A stretch of 64,000 nucleotides of DNA from an uncultured Sphingomonadaceae bacterium. GTDB taxonomy: Bacteria; Pseudomonadota; Alphaproteobacteria; Sphingomonadales; Sphingomonadaceae. Where the stretch lies: assembly GCA_947503245.1 (NCBI GenBank), contig CANNCV010000001.1, positions 557,501 to 621,500 on the forward strand. The letters are read 5' to 3'. The translations under genes were made by a program, and so were the position numbers. The notes under the pieces are model-generated. The model was given only the letters and a program-made list of their open reading frames with translations, did not search any database and was not told the origin of the DNA. Position 1 is the stretch's first letter. Every line of letters starts with the position of its first letter. Positions 47,421 to 57,700 of the stretch are shown here, one piece after another.

Positions 47421-47873
47421 TCACCCACACCAATCCGGCGTTGCCTCGAAGGGTGTGCTGGCATGGACCAGTCCTTTATCGGCCAGAACCAAGCCCAAAT
47501 CTTTGCCTTTGCGCGTGATGGTGCGCAGTTCGCGGCCATATTGGTCGTGGGCGTCTCCGGTCATGATGAATGCACCCGAGTTTAGCAGGTCGCGCAGCGC
47601 GGTGCGCGCTGCTTCGCCTTTTTGGCGTTCTGCCGCACATCGTGAAGGGAAAAGCTCGGGCGCATCGATGCCGATGATGCGGATGCGGCGCCATTTATAG
47701 CGGAATGTATCGCCATCAATCACACAGGCGCTATTCGCGGCCTTTGGGCATAGGGCAAAGCGCGCCGCTACATTCTCTATTGGCGGCGGCGCAAGGGCAA
47801 AGGGCGAGAGTGGATGGCGCAATGCCAGTGCCGCAATGCCGATAATCATCGCCAGAATGAGCAGGTTTCTCAT
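47421..47873 (-). CDS. Thermonuclease (SNase)-like exported protein 1
   Basis: 150 residues from ATG at 47873; a TTG at 47927 is in frame. An N-terminal signal or anchor helix (MRNLLILAMIIGIAALAL) is followed by a staphylococcal-nuclease domain: CVIDGDTFRYKWRRIRIIGI then DAPELFPSRC. Ca-ligand Asp, catalytic Arg and Glu, and the second Arg in DQYGRELRTI are all present, so it should be active. A paralogue lies 1 kb away (48909-49463). Confidence 0.85.
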   Translation of the reverse strand: MRNLLILAMIIGIAALALRHPLSPFALAPPPIENVAARFALCPKAANSACVIDGDTFRYKWRRIRIIGIDAPELFPSRCAAERQKGEAARTALRDLLNSGAFIMTGDAHDQYGRELRTITRKGKDLGLVLADKGLVHASTPFEATPDWCG

Positions 47874-47953
47874 AGAATAGCGCTTACGGTGCTGTGCCGA
47901 CAAGGGCAAGCAAAGCGCTTGCTGCATGGCAGCTTTAAAGGCATGTTGCGGCT

Positions 47954-48535
47954 ATGACCGATATATCGACACTGCTCGCCAGACTGGCCCTGCTCATGGC
48001 CCTTTCACTTTCATTATTTGCCGCGCCTGCAGCTGCGCAATTGCCGCCGGGTTTTGCAACGGGACCGGTCTTTGATGATTATGGGCCACATGCACCGATT
48101 GACAGCGACACGCCATTGCCGGCGGATATGCAAATGGCAGTGGCCTTTGATGTTGCGGCGGCGAGTGAGGGGGAGTTGAACCGCACACTGATTTCGGTAA
48201 CGCGCTTCATCAACATGCACGTAGCCAATGGCGTTGCACGGGACAATATCCGCGTCGCCGTGGTGGTGCACGGTCCAGCCGTGTTCGATATGGCCATGGA
48301 CAGCGCATATCTGCGCAAATATGATGGGCAGACGGCCAATCCCAATGTGCCGCTTGTTGCCGCGCTGCTGGCTCAAGACACGGGCGTCGATGTGCAGATT
48401 ATCATTTGCGGGCAAAGTGCGTCTGCACAAGGGCTGGCCAAAAGCGAACTATTGCCTGATGTCAAGATGGAGCTGTCCGCCATGACCGCGCATGCGCGGC
48501 TGCAACAGGCAGGCTTTACCCTTAACCCCTTTTGA
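47954..48535 (+). CDS. Exported DsrE-like protein
   Basis: 193 residues with a signal peptide (LLALMALSLS-type core at residues 8-25, cleavage near AAAQ). The mature domain resembles the DsrE/DsrF fold: VAFDVAAASEGELNRTLISV, NIRVAVVVHGPAVFDM, and VDVQIIICGQSASAQGL with the conserved Cys. Probably periplasmic. Role not known; DsrE-fold proteins bind or transfer sulfur. Coupled to the DUF952 gene by TGATG. Confidence 0.75.
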   Translation: MTDISTLLARLALLMALSLSLFAAPAAAQLPPGFATGPVFDDYGPHAPIDSDTPLPADMQMAVAFDVAAASEGELNRTLISVTRFINMHVANGVARDNIRVAVVVHGPAVFDMAMDSAYLRKYDGQTANPNVPLVAALLAQDTGVDVQIIICGQSASAQGLAKSELLPDVKMELSAMTAHARLQQAGFTLNPF

Positions 48536-48873
48536 TGGCGGACCAAATGACAGCACAAACACAAAATCACCCTGACACCGCCTATAAAATTCTGACTGCT
48601 GCGCAATGGGCCGCGTTTCAGACCATGGGAGAATTTGCCGGTGCGCCGGTTGATTTGGCCGATGGCTATATTCATTTGTCGAGCGCTGAGCAGTTGCAAG
48701 GCACGCTGGACAAGCATTTTTCCGGACAATCGGGCCTTATCATTGCAAAGATTGATCTGGCGCAATTGGGTAAGGATATTGTGTGGGAAGTATCGCGCGG
48801 GGGTGCGCTGTTCCCGCATCTTTATAATCGGGCACTGCCAATGGCGGCGGTGGTGGAAACGCGTTCAGCCTAA
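48535..48873 (+). CDS. DUF952 protein
   Basis: 112 residues from ATG at 48535, overlapping the DsrE stop (TGATG). Family signature AYKILTAAQWAAF and DLADGYIHLSSAEQLQGTL, with GGALFPHLYNRALPM near the end. The fold is related to ADP-ribosyltransferase-like 2H/Tpt1 domains, but the family has no established function. Cytoplasmic. Confidence 0.88.
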   Translation: MADQMTAQTQNHPDTAYKILTAAQWAAFQTMGEFAGAPVDLADGYIHLSSAEQLQGTLDKHFSGQSGLIIAKIDLAQLGKDIVWEVSRGGALFPHLYNRALPMAAVVETRSA

Positions 48874-48908
48874 CGGCCTGACTGAGCGGTTGAATGCGCA
48901 GATTGAAT

Positions 48909-49463
48909 TCACACTGCGTTATCGCACCAGCTCTCGCGCCGCCCATGCCAAATATGGGCGAGGCCTTCTTCAACCAATATGTCACCCAGGCTGCGTCCGC
49001 CGCGTTTGACGGTGCGCAATAATCGTCCATATCGGTCACGATTGCGCGCTCCCTGCACCAGTGAAAAGCGGTCGGCGTTCATTAAATTGTGCAGTCGCTG
49101 CTGTGCTTTAATGCCCAGACGCTTTTCCAGCGCGCATTTGGGGCGGCTGATTTCGGGTGTGTTGATATCGGCAATGCGGATCTTTTCCCCTCGATACCAG
49201 AATGTGTCACCATCAACGATGCAGTTGATACGCCGCGCTCTGCCGCAAATGGAGAAATCAGCCTGCTCCACATCCGCGGAGCCGATATTGGCGGCTTTTG
49301 CCAGATCCGAGCCTTTACTTGCCACCAATATAAGCGCCGTAAAGAGCGTTAGCATCAAGACAGGTGCAGCAAATCGAGTGCCGCGTGAAGGAGAAGGCGC
49401 CGCAATGCGACCTATCATTGCAGAGCGGTTTATAGCGGATGGTGTTTGGGAATTTTGTGCCAT
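48909..49463 (-). CDS. Thermonuclease (SNase)-like exported protein 2
   Basis: 184 residues with an N-terminal membrane anchor (about 33-50). SNase domain: CIVDGDTFWYRGEKIRIADI then NTPEISRPKC and DRYGRLLRTVKRGG. All key residues are kept; the Asp before TPE is replaced by Asn (INTPE against IDAPE in the first copy). Same strand as 47421-47873 with two plus-strand genes between. Confidence 0.85.
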   Translation of the reverse strand: MAQNSQTPSAINRSAMIGRIAAPSPSRGTRFAAPVLMLTLFTALILVASKGSDLAKAANIGSADVEQADFSICGRARRINCIVDGDTFWYRGEKIRIADINTPEISRPKCALEKRLGIKAQQRLHNLMNADRFSLVQGARNRDRYGRLLRTVKRGGRSLGDILVEEGLAHIWHGRRESWCDNAV

Positions 49464-49683
49464 GATGGCCCAATGATATTGGCCATTGGCTCATATTGGC
49501 TAAAGCGGAACCCTCTATTTTGGAGCAAGTCGGGCCAAATACCGCTCCGCAAATGGCCGGAGGAAATAATAGCTAATATTTATTTTACCTGTTTTGACAA
49601 GCTGATGTTCACCAGCGGGAACCGAAAAGATAACCACGTTATGGACAGATTCGTTTTGACTTTGACCGTTGTGGGAACGTGTG

Positions 49684-49968
49684 ATGATATTAGCTGAAGC
49701 AATAAATGTAACATATGGCAGCCTCTCCTTTGCAGCCTTTGGTTTGGCCGCAGTTTTGGCGAGCACTGACTGGCGTTTTAGGATGGCTTTAGAGGGCGCA
49801 TATGTGCGCGACCCGGTTGTTCAAGAACGCCTTGACCGGCTCAAGGCTTTGCAGCAGCTGACAGAGATTGCCGATCAGGCCAATGTCGCGCGCGGCCATG
49901 CCGAACCGATTATGCCAGAATCTTTCGGTCGTAACATCAAAAAGCAGATGGTTTTTAACCATCGCTAA
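49684..49968 (+). CDS. Small one-helix membrane protein (pair A)
   Basis: 94 residues from ATG at 49684, with GGGA upstream. A hydrophobic helix at about 10-28 (LSFAAFGLAAVLAS), then a helical, charged tail (RLDRLKALQQLTEIADQA). It resembles the protein at 50268 in layout (helix, D/R-rich turn, then basic/helical tail). Unknown function. Confidence 0.55.
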   Translation: MILAEAINVTYGSLSFAAFGLAAVLASTDWRFRMALEGAYVRDPVVQERLDRLKALQQLTEIADQANVARGHAEPIMPESFGRNIKKQMVFNHR

Positions 49969-50190
49969 GACGCCGTTCTGAATAGCTGGCTATCTGAGCC
50001 GCTCCCCATAGATCAGGCCATAATAATCCATTATTTAATCACTGCGATTGCGCGAGAGACTTTGTAAAACTGGCAAAGCTGGCTCTTAAGCAGGCTTGTC
50101 TGAAGCAAGCAATTGCGCATGGTAAAGATTTCATTGCCGAATTGTAACCATTTATAAAATAGAAGAAATCTGAGTGCATTTTAAAAAATT

Positions 50191-50215
50191 AACCCTGTCT
50201 GGGAAAGGGTTTTTT
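50191..50215 (+). terminator. Terminator-like hairpin in 49969-50267
   Basis: AACCCT (50191-50196) / AGGGTT (50206-50211) then TTTT. It lies 52 bp before the start of the small protein at 50268 and about 220 bp after the previous gene. It could end the 49684 transcript, an unannotated small RNA in 49969-50215, or be a leader terminator. I see no ORF in this 300-base gap. Confidence 0.6.
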
Positions 50216-50267
50216 ACCAATGGAGGGCATTTACAAGGGTGAGTGCAATCAAGGGAAAGGAATCATC

Positions 50268-50528
50268 ATGACACCGGATCAAGGCTTTATCGCTTTTTCA
50301 TCCATATCGCTGGCGGCCGTATTGCTGGCGTTTGTACTGGCTTTTCGTGACATGGATATTTTCTCTGGCCGCAAACTTGTCAGTTCACTTATTAACAAAA
50401 GCCCTGGCCAGCGCAGCAAGGATAAGCATCAGCAAGTCCTGCGCAAAACGCAGATTGCAGATGAAGCCATTGCGGCAAAAGAACGCGGTGAGCGGTTTGT
50501 TCCGCCGAGTGATTATCGCGGCTGTTAA
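50268..50528 (+). CDS. Small one-helix membrane protein (pair B)
   Basis: 86 residues from ATG at 50268, with GGAAAGGA 7 bases before it. Helix about 8-27 (AFSSISLAAVLLAFVLAF), followed by FRDMDIFSGRKL and a basic tail (SPGQRSKDKHQQVLRKTQ). Similar plan to 49684-49968. No family recognised. Confidence 0.6.
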   Translation: MTPDQGFIAFSSISLAAVLLAFVLAFRDMDIFSGRKLVSSLINKSPGQRSKDKHQQVLRKTQIADEAIAAKERGERFVPPSDYRGC

Positions 50529-50577
50529 TTGCTCTTATTGTTGATAGAGATATTCTTAAATCGGGCGGAAAAGCTTA

Positions 50578-51141
50578 TCACTCGCCAGAATTGGCGGCTT
50601 TGTGCAACCGTCCGTTTTCAACATAATGGGCCACACCCATTTTCATCCCCATTTTGGCGCCGTCGCTTAAATGCTTGACCATCTTGGCGGGTCGGCCAAC
50701 CCATAATTCGCCCGCGGCCATATGCTTACCTTCTGGCAACAAAGCACCTGCGCCCAGCATCGCATCGCTTTCGACAATGCATCCATTCATGATGATCGCG
50801 CCAAGCCCTATAAATCCGCGATCCATGATGGTGCAGCCATGCACCATTGCCATATGGCCAATCAAAACATCCTCACCGATGATGGTGGGGAATCCATCAG
50901 GTGCGAAGGGGTTCGCTCCGTCGCAATGGACAACACTGCCATCCTGAATATTGCTGCGTGCACCGATTTCTATGCGGCTGACATCAGCGCGCAAAACGCA
51001 ATTATACCAGATGGACACATCAGGGCCGATTGTGACATCACCAATGATCCGGCAACCCGGAGCGATAAAGGCGCTATCATGGATTTGCGGCGTTTTGCCA
51101 TTGATAGAAATGATCGAGACGTCAGGATATTTTGCGGACAT
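50578..51141 (-). CDS. Gamma-class carbonic anhydrase-like protein
   Basis: 187 residues from ATG at 51141, with GAAGAG 6 bases before. Left-handed beta-helix of hexapeptide repeats. Motifs: SIWYNCVLRADVSRIEIGARSNIQDGSVVH (split here only by position) with the first metal His at its end, then IGHMAMVHGCTI supplying the other two. PaaY/YrdA-like branch, so carbonic anhydrase activity is plausible but not certain. It follows the GNAT gene by 2 bp. Confidence 0.88.
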   Translation of the reverse strand: MSAKYPDVSIISINGKTPQIHDSAFIAPGCRIIGDVTIGPDVSIWYNCVLRADVSRIEIGARSNIQDGSVVHCDGANPFAPDGFPTIIGEDVLIGHMAMVHGCTIMDRGFIGLGAIIMNGCIVESDAMLGAGALLPEGKHMAAGELWVGRPAKMVKHLSDGAKMGMKMGVAHYVENGRLHKAANSGE

Positions 51142-51143
51142 AT

Positions 51144-51713
51144 TTAGCTCTTCTTTATATCGCGCCATTGCTGACGGGTAATGGCATAGACCAGTGTCGG
51201 ATTGTCGCTATCGGGAAAGTCAGGATCGTGGAACTCCCACGCATCATGGCGTACCATGCCAAGGCTCTCCATCATTTTCCAACTCGGGATATTGCTTTCG
51301 CTTGTCAGGGCAACAATCTGCTCCGCCGCACCCTGCACAAAGCCATATTGCAAGCTCGCTCTGGCGGCTTCCCCGGCATAGCCCTGTCCCCAGACCTCTT
51401 CGCGCAATATCCAGCCTATTTCTACCATGCCGTGAATTTCTTCAGGGGCATGCTCAGTATCGACCAGTTTCAGGCCGCAACAGCCCAGTAGCTCGCCGCT
51501 ACTGCGCTCCTCCAAAAACCAGAAGCTAAAGCCATTCTGAGTCTGCGATTCCTGTACACGGTCAAAGGCAGCACGAATATTTTCCGGTGTTTCTACGCCG
51601 CCCAGATATTTGCGGATATTGGGCGTGTTGATATGTGCGTTCCAGATATCTTCATCGCTATCGGCCTCTGTCCTCAATAAGAGGCGCTGTGTTGTGATGA
51701 TGGTTTCAGCCAT
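51144..51713 (-). CDS. GNAT acetyltransferase, RimJ/RimL-like
   Basis: 189 residues. Acetyl-CoA-dependent N-acetyltransferase: starts with TTQRLLLRTEADSDED, has VEIGWILREEVWGQGYAGEAAR with the pyrophosphate loop (Q/GxGxxG/A form), and ends with VALTSESNIPSWKMMESLGM. Substrate unknown. Start overlaps the hemB stop by 8 bp. Confidence 0.9.
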   Translation of the reverse strand: MAETIITTQRLLLRTEADSDEDIWNAHINTPNIRKYLGGVETPENIRAAFDRVQESQTQNGFSFWFLEERSSGELLGCCGLKLVDTEHAPEEIHGMVEIGWILREEVWGQGYAGEAARASLQYGFVQGAAEQIVALTSESNIPSWKMMESLGMVRHDAWEFHDPDFPDSDNPTLVYAITRQQWRDIKKS

Positions 51714-52698
51714 TGAGCAATTTCGCCGCGACAGGCGCGTGATAGGTTAAGACACCTGAACAGCCAGCGCGTTTAAAGGCCATGAGTTTTTCCATCAGCA
51801 AGGCATCACGATCACCCGCTCCAACAGAACTGGCGGCTTCAAGCATGGCATATTCACCGGACACTTGATAGGCATAGACTGGCACATCAAATGCCTGACG
51901 GGCGCGGTAAATAATATCGAGATAAGCCAGCCCTGGCTTGACCATAACGCTGTCCGCACCTTCATCAATGTCGAGAGCGATTTCACGCATGGCTTCGTCG
52001 CCATTGGCCGGGTCCATCTGATAGCTTTTCTTGTCACCTTTCAGCAGACCGCCCGATCCAACAGCATCACGAAAAGGGCCATAAAAGGCGCTGGCATATT
52101 TGGCAGCATAGGCCATGATCTGCACATTGTGATGATCGGCCTGTTCCAATGTATCGCGAATGGCACCAATGCGGCCATCCATCATGTCGCTGGGCGCGAC
52201 AATATCGGCACCGGCGTCGGCCTGCACAAGAGACTGGCCGGTCAAAACCTCAACTGTTGCATCATTGATGACATAGCCATCGTCATCGAGCAGACCGTCC
52301 TGACCATGGCTGGTATAAGGGTCCAGCGCAACATCGGTAAGGACACCCAGATCATTGCCGCAAGCCTGTTTCACGGCATCAATAGCGCGGCACATAAGAT
52401 TGTCAGGGTTCAGCGCCTCTTTGCCATCATCGCTGCGTTTTTCGGCAGGTGTGTTCGGGAAAAGTGCAATGCAGGGAATGCCCAGGCTAATCGCCTCTTT
52501 TGCGCGTGCGACAATACCATCCAGCGACCAGCGTGAGACACCTGGCAAGGATGCAATGGGTTCTTCCACGCCTTTGCCGCTGGTCACAAAAAGCGGCCAG
52601 ATCAGATCCGACGGATCAAGCCGCGTTTCCCGCACCATAGCGCGGGACCATGTATGAGCGCGCGTACGGCGCGGGCGATGCAATGGAAATTGTGTCAT
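51706..52698 (-). CDS. hemB: Delta-aminolevulinic acid dehydratase
   Basis: 330 residues. Condenses two ALA to porphobilinogen in heme synthesis. Schiff-base lysines are in YAAKYASAFYGPFRDA and SVMVKPGLAYLDI. The metal site reads LTDVALDPYTSHGQDG, with Ala/Asp where zinc enzymes have Cys (DVCLCEYTSHGHCG), so this is the Mg-dependent, Cys-less type common in alphaproteobacteria and plants. Confidence 0.97.
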   Translation of the reverse strand: MTQFPLHRPRRTRAHTWSRAMVRETRLDPSDLIWPLFVTSGKGVEEPIASLPGVSRWSLDGIVARAKEAISLGIPCIALFPNTPAEKRSDDGKEALNPDNLMCRAIDAVKQACGNDLGVLTDVALDPYTSHGQDGLLDDDGYVINDATVEVLTGQSLVQADAGADIVAPSDMMDGRIGAIRDTLEQADHHNVQIMAYAAKYASAFYGPFRDAVGSGGLLKGDKKSYQMDPANGDEAMREIALDIDEGADSVMVKPGLAYLDIIYRARQAFDVPVYAYQVSGEYAMLEAASSVGAGDRDALLMEKLMAFKRAGCSGVLTYHAPVAAKLLNG

Positions 52699-52774
52699 AA
52701 CCGCAGCATAGCCGAGGGCAATTTGACTGGCCAGAGGCTAAATGCGGCCAATGTTTATGACTGGCAGAAAAGGC

Positions 52775-54421
52775 TTAACCGCGGATTTGGCGATCAGGCT
52801 TGCCAGTTAGCCTTTCAATCTCGCGCTCTGGTTCTTCGATAGGCGGCGGTGCCAGCGGAGAAAGTGCTTGCCCGGGCTCTAATGCGATCAGCATATCGCG
52901 GCGTGCCTTGAAGCGCGCTAATTGCTCACCGCTAAGCTGCGCACGGGTTGTAAAGCGCACGGAACGCGGGTTAATGGCGCGGCCATTGCGGTATAGCTCA
53001 TAATGCAAATGCGGACCCGTAGACAGTCCGGTAGAACCAACATAGCCAATAATCTGGCCACGTCTGACTCTCTGGCCAGAGCGCACGGAAATACGGCTCA
53101 TATGCGCATAGCCAGTGGCGAGACTGCCGCTATGGTTCAACTTCACATATTTGCCAAAGCCGCCTTTGCGCCCGGCATAGCTCACCCGGCCATCAGCAGC
53201 AGCATAAATGGGCGCGCCATGTCTGGCGCTAAAGTCCAGCCCGCTATGCATACGGCGATAGCCCAATATGGGGTGGCGGCGCATACCATAGCCAGAGGAT
53301 ATATTGGCGTTAACCGGCCGTGCCAGCTCGCCGCGCTGTTCGCCAACACCCTTGGGGTCGAACCATTGCAAGCGGCCATCTTTTTCCCAACTCATCAATT
53401 CGACGACCTTTTTGTCGCCGCGATGCACGGATGCATAGAGCAATTTCCCGACTTGCCGTTCGCCAGTTTCTGCACGTTTATAGGCAATGATAAAGTCAAA
53501 TTCGTCACTGGCGCGAATATCGCGGCCAACCGATATTTTGGTCGATAAAGTTTTCAGATAATCCTGCACAGAGCGCGGGGGGGCACCGGCGGCACGTGCT
53601 GAACGATAAAGGCTGTTGCCGACAGTGCCGCGCAGCCGCAACGGTGTATCATCAACGATAATGGGTTGGCGGGTAATGGCAAAACCATCGGCATCGCGTG
53701 TCACTTCCAGATTAAGGTCAAAGCGTGCACGAAAAGCCAGATTGTCGAGCGGGCGCGGTACATTGCGCGAAGGGCGGCGGCCAAGAACAATATCAAGCTG
53801 GGTTCCTGCTGCAATATCATCAAGCGCCACATTGGATCGTACCAGATCAGTGATTGTCGCGGCCTGATCGCGGCCAACACCGGCACGGCGCAGCACACGG
53901 GCAAAACTGTCCCCGCTGTTCAATGTCGCTGACAGAACAATATTGGGGCGTTCAGGGCTGGCAGCCAAAGGCACAACAGCGCTGGTCGCGCCCATTTTGC
54001 GGCCAACATCAGCGCCTAAAGCCAAAGGCGCGATACGCTGAGTGCGCCATTCATCATATTCACTAGCGGTCAGAGCGGGTGTGGTGCGGGCTTTGATCGC
54101 ACTAAAATCCGGCCAGAAGCTGAACGCGACCAAGCATAGAGCGGACAAAGTCGCAACCCCGCGCAGCCAGCGCAAACTGCCGATATTCCTACCCAGATCA
54201 GGGGTCCAGTCTAGCTCTCGCAAATATGTTGGCAGGTCAGCTATTTTGCTAATGAGGTTATTTTTTTCAGGTCTTATCGCCAATTCTTGCGATGGACTTG
54301 CCTGAGGGCTTGTCCCTGTATCATCTTGGTGACTATGCGCGTCTGTACGTCCGCCATCAGACATATTGTCATCAGACTGCCGGTCCGGTCCGGATGGTTC
54401 AGGGGCTTTTTCGTCGTACAT
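52775..54421 (-). CDS. M23/LytM peptidoglycan endopeptidase, membrane-anchored
   Basis: 548 residues. A cytoplasmic, acidic N-terminus of about 85 residues, one membrane helix (about 88-106), a periplasmic region with a LysM-like/OapA-type stretch (TLNSGDSFARVLRRAGVGRD), then the LytM domain at about 385-480. Zinc ligands: RMHSGLDFSARHG and GPHLHYELYRNG. It should cut peptide cross-links in the cell wall during growth or division. Probably essential pieces of the domain are intact. Confidence 0.93.
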   Translation of the reverse strand: MYDEKAPEPSGPDRQSDDNMSDGGRTDAHSHQDDTGTSPQASPSQELAIRPEKNNLISKIADLPTYLRELDWTPDLGRNIGSLRWLRGVATLSALCLVAFSFWPDFSAIKARTTPALTASEYDEWRTQRIAPLALGADVGRKMGATSAVVPLAASPERPNIVLSATLNSGDSFARVLRRAGVGRDQAATITDLVRSNVALDDIAAGTQLDIVLGRRPSRNVPRPLDNLAFRARFDLNLEVTRDADGFAITRQPIIVDDTPLRLRGTVGNSLYRSARAAGAPPRSVQDYLKTLSTKISVGRDIRASDEFDFIIAYKRAETGERQVGKLLYASVHRGDKKVVELMSWEKDGRLQWFDPKGVGEQRGELARPVNANISSGYGMRRHPILGYRRMHSGLDFSARHGAPIYAAADGRVSYAGRKGGFGKYVKLNHSGSLATGYAHMSRISVRSGQRVRRGQIIGYVGSTGLSTGPHLHYELYRNGRAINPRSVRFTTRAQLSGEQLARFKARRDMLIALEPGQALSPLAPPPIEEPEREIERLTGKPDRQIRG

Positions 54422-54703
54422 TAAATCGTCTCAAATGCTCACAAAACCGGTATAATCCGGCGCAGAATCTGCATGCAACTCTTTATTATGCTCTGGTGAA
54501 GAAAGAGGCTTAATTTTGGATTAATATCAGGCGTAATCTTTTTATCGCGCGATAAAGCGTGGCCCTGAGCGGATGATTGGCAATATCGAGCATATATTAG
54601 TCCCCGGCCATAACCCAGTAGTTACGCGGTAGAATGATTTTGGCATTGCCTGTAATTTGCCTTGCAACCGGAAGGGCTTGGCGCGACATAGGTCAGGTTG
54701 CAT
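54422..54703. other. Intergenic region between divergent M23 and helicase genes
   Basis: About 280 bp, no ORF I would support. It holds one perfect 16-bp palindrome, TTTATCGC/GCGATAAA, at 54541-54556. Promoters for both genes must lie here but no clear hexamers stand out. Confidence 0.4.
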
Positions 54704-57700
54704 ATGACCTCTCATCGTTCTTCCTTTTCCCAGCAAAAGCTTATTGCAGTATTGGGGCCGACAAATACCGGCAAAACCCATCTGGCTGTGGAGCGTTTGT
54801 GCGCGCATAGCTCGGGCCTGATCGGCTTCCCTCTGCGTCTGTTGGCGCGTGAGGTTTATGACCGGGTATGCGCGATTAAAGGGCCGAAAGAGGTGGCGCT
54901 GATCACTGGCGAAGAGCGTATTGTTCCGCAAGGTGCGCGTTGGGTGCTGGCGACAATGGAAAGCATGCCGATTGATGGCGATTATGCCTTTGTCGCTATG
55001 GATGAGGCGCAATTGGGTGCGGATCCAGAGCGGGGGCATATCTTTACGCAGCGCATTTTGCATGCCCGTGGGCGTGAGGAGACAATGATTTTGGGCTCTG
55101 CCAGCCTGCGCCCCATGATAGAAGCGTTGTTGCCAGAGGCGGAAATTGTCACGCGCCCCCGTTTTTCTACGCTCAGCTTTGGTGGACATAAAAAACTATC
55201 GCGCTTGCCGCCACGCTCCGCAATTGTCGCCTTTTCCGCCGAAGAGGTGTATGCCACGGCAGAATTGTTGCGACGCTTTCGCGGCGGTGCTGCGGTGGTG
55301 ATGGGCGCACTTAGCCCACGCACCCGCAATGCGCAGGTCGCTATGTTTCAATCTGGCGAAGTGGATTATCTGGTCGCAACAGATGCGATTGGCATGGGGC
55401 TTAATCTTGACGTTCATCATGTCGCTTTTGCGGCTTTACGCAAATTTGATGGTCGTCGGCAAAGACGGCTCAATATTGCGGAAATGTCGCAAATTGCCGG
55501 GCGTGCAGGGCGGCATCAGCGCGATGGCAGTTTTGGTAGCTTGGCAGCCTTAACGGGTGGCCGGTCTATGGAGTTTACGCCTGAAGAGATTGAGCGGATA
55601 GAAAATCATCAGGTTCCGCCGCTCTCCCATCTATATTGGCGGCAACATGATCTGGACTATGCAAATCTGGATGCTCTGACCGCTTCGCTCAATGAAAAAC
55701 CCAGTGAGGATTATCTACGGTCTTCGCCCGAAGCGTTGGATATGGCGGTGCTGCAACGCCTTGTCGGTGATAGCCAGATAGCCGCCGATGCGACATCACT
55801 AACGCGTGTGGCACGGCTTTGGGCAGCGTGCAGCCTGCCGGACTTTCGTCAACTGGGCGCAGACCATCATGCGCGATTTGTCGCTCAGCTCTGGAACTAT
55901 CTGAAAGATGGGGTTATCCCTCATGATTATGCTAGCCGCAAACTTGACGAGATTGACAATGCCAAAGGCGATGTCGGGACATTGTCCGGGCGGCTCGCGG
56001 CCATTCGCAACTGGGCCTATATCGCTGAAAGGCCGGACTGGCTCGACGGACGATCTGCCTTGGGCCAACGTGCCCGTGATATTGAGGAAAAATTATCTGA
56101 TGCCTTGCACTCTGCCCTTGCCGAGCGGTTTGTTGACCGCCGTGCCTCTATCCTTATGCGCCGCATGACCCAGGATAGCGATCTCTTGTCCGTTACGCTT
56201 GACGATAATGATGTGGTGGCGGTCGATGGCGAAGCCATTGGCCGGCTGGAGGGCTTTCATTTCCATGTCGGATCTGATGCCAAATTGGCGGATCGCAAGA
56301 TGCTACTCGCTGCGGCGGAGCGGCATATCGGCGCATTATTGGCGGTGCGGGCCAAAGCGCTGGTCGATGATGAAGATAAGGCATTTAGCCTGTCCGATAC
56401 AGTGCTTGGCGGCATTTGCTGGCAGGGCATAGTTGTCGCGCGGTGGCAACGCAGCGGCAAGATGTTGGCACCTTCTATGGTGCTGGATCGCTCGCTTGAC
56501 GGACTCGATCAGCAAAGCCGTGATGCCATTGCCGCGCGTTTGGCGGCATGGGTGAAAGCCGTGGAAGAGCGGGATTTGAAAACCTTAACCGCTTTACAAA
56601 CGCTTTCGGAAAACCCTGAATCAACCCCATCTATGCGCGCCGTGGCAACGCAATTAATTGAAAATGGCGGCGTGGTGGCGCGTGGCCCTGCAATGCACGA
56701 ACTGCTTGGCGCACTGTCTGATGAAGAGCGACAGGCCTTGCGCAGTGCACATGTGCGCATTGGCGCGCTCGATCTGTTTATTCCTTCTTTGAATAACCAG
56801 CGTACCCGCAAATGGCTGCACCATATCTTGGCGGTTTGGTATAAAAAAACGGCCTTGCCTGCTGATCCAATGGCAGGTCTGCCCGCCATGCTTGCGGTGC
56901 AGGCAGACAATGATGGCAAGACTGATGATGACCAAGCGCCTGACGCGCATCGTCAAGGGCAACAAGAACGGCATTTGGGTTATAGGCGCGCGGGCAATAG
57001 TTGGCTGCGTGTGGATATGGCAGAAAAGCTGTTGCGTGCTGCGCATGATGCACGGCAGACAAGTAGCAAGCCAGCAAAAGCAGCGTTGCCAGCTCCGCCA
57101 AAGCCAACTCAATCAGCAATGGCAGAAAATGTTGAACCGGCGGCAATAACAGATGCGCTGCCCTCTCAAACGGAATCATCACCGGCTCAGCAGGCTGAGG
57201 GTAAAGAGGGGCCGCAGGTGCAAGCTAAACAAGGGAAGGTTGCACAGCCCGAGCCCAAGCCTAAGCCCAAGTCCAAGTCCAAACCCAAGGCGGTGTTCGC
57301 GCTTTCTGATCATCTTGCGCTCTCTATCGGCCTTACCCGCGAGGATTGGGAGAAACTTTTGCGCACGGGTGGTTTCCGCAGGGCCAGTCCGCAGGATATA
57401 TCTGCTGCAGGAGCAGGTGCTGAAACACAGCCTGTTATAGCTGATGCAAAGACTGACACGCCCAAAGATGCCGTTTCCAAAGCAACCAGTGCAGAAACGA
57501 CGGAACAAGAATCGCTTTCTAAAGATACGGCAGATAAAGATATAAAATCTGACGCCAGCGCAGAGGCTGATGCTGAAACGGTGTCTGCTGAAGACACGGT
57601 TTTATGGCGTTGGACTGGGCTGAATAAACAGCGGAGACGCAAGCCAGTATCGGGACGCAAAGAGGGCGGCCATAAAGTCCGGTCTGCCAAACCGCACGGA

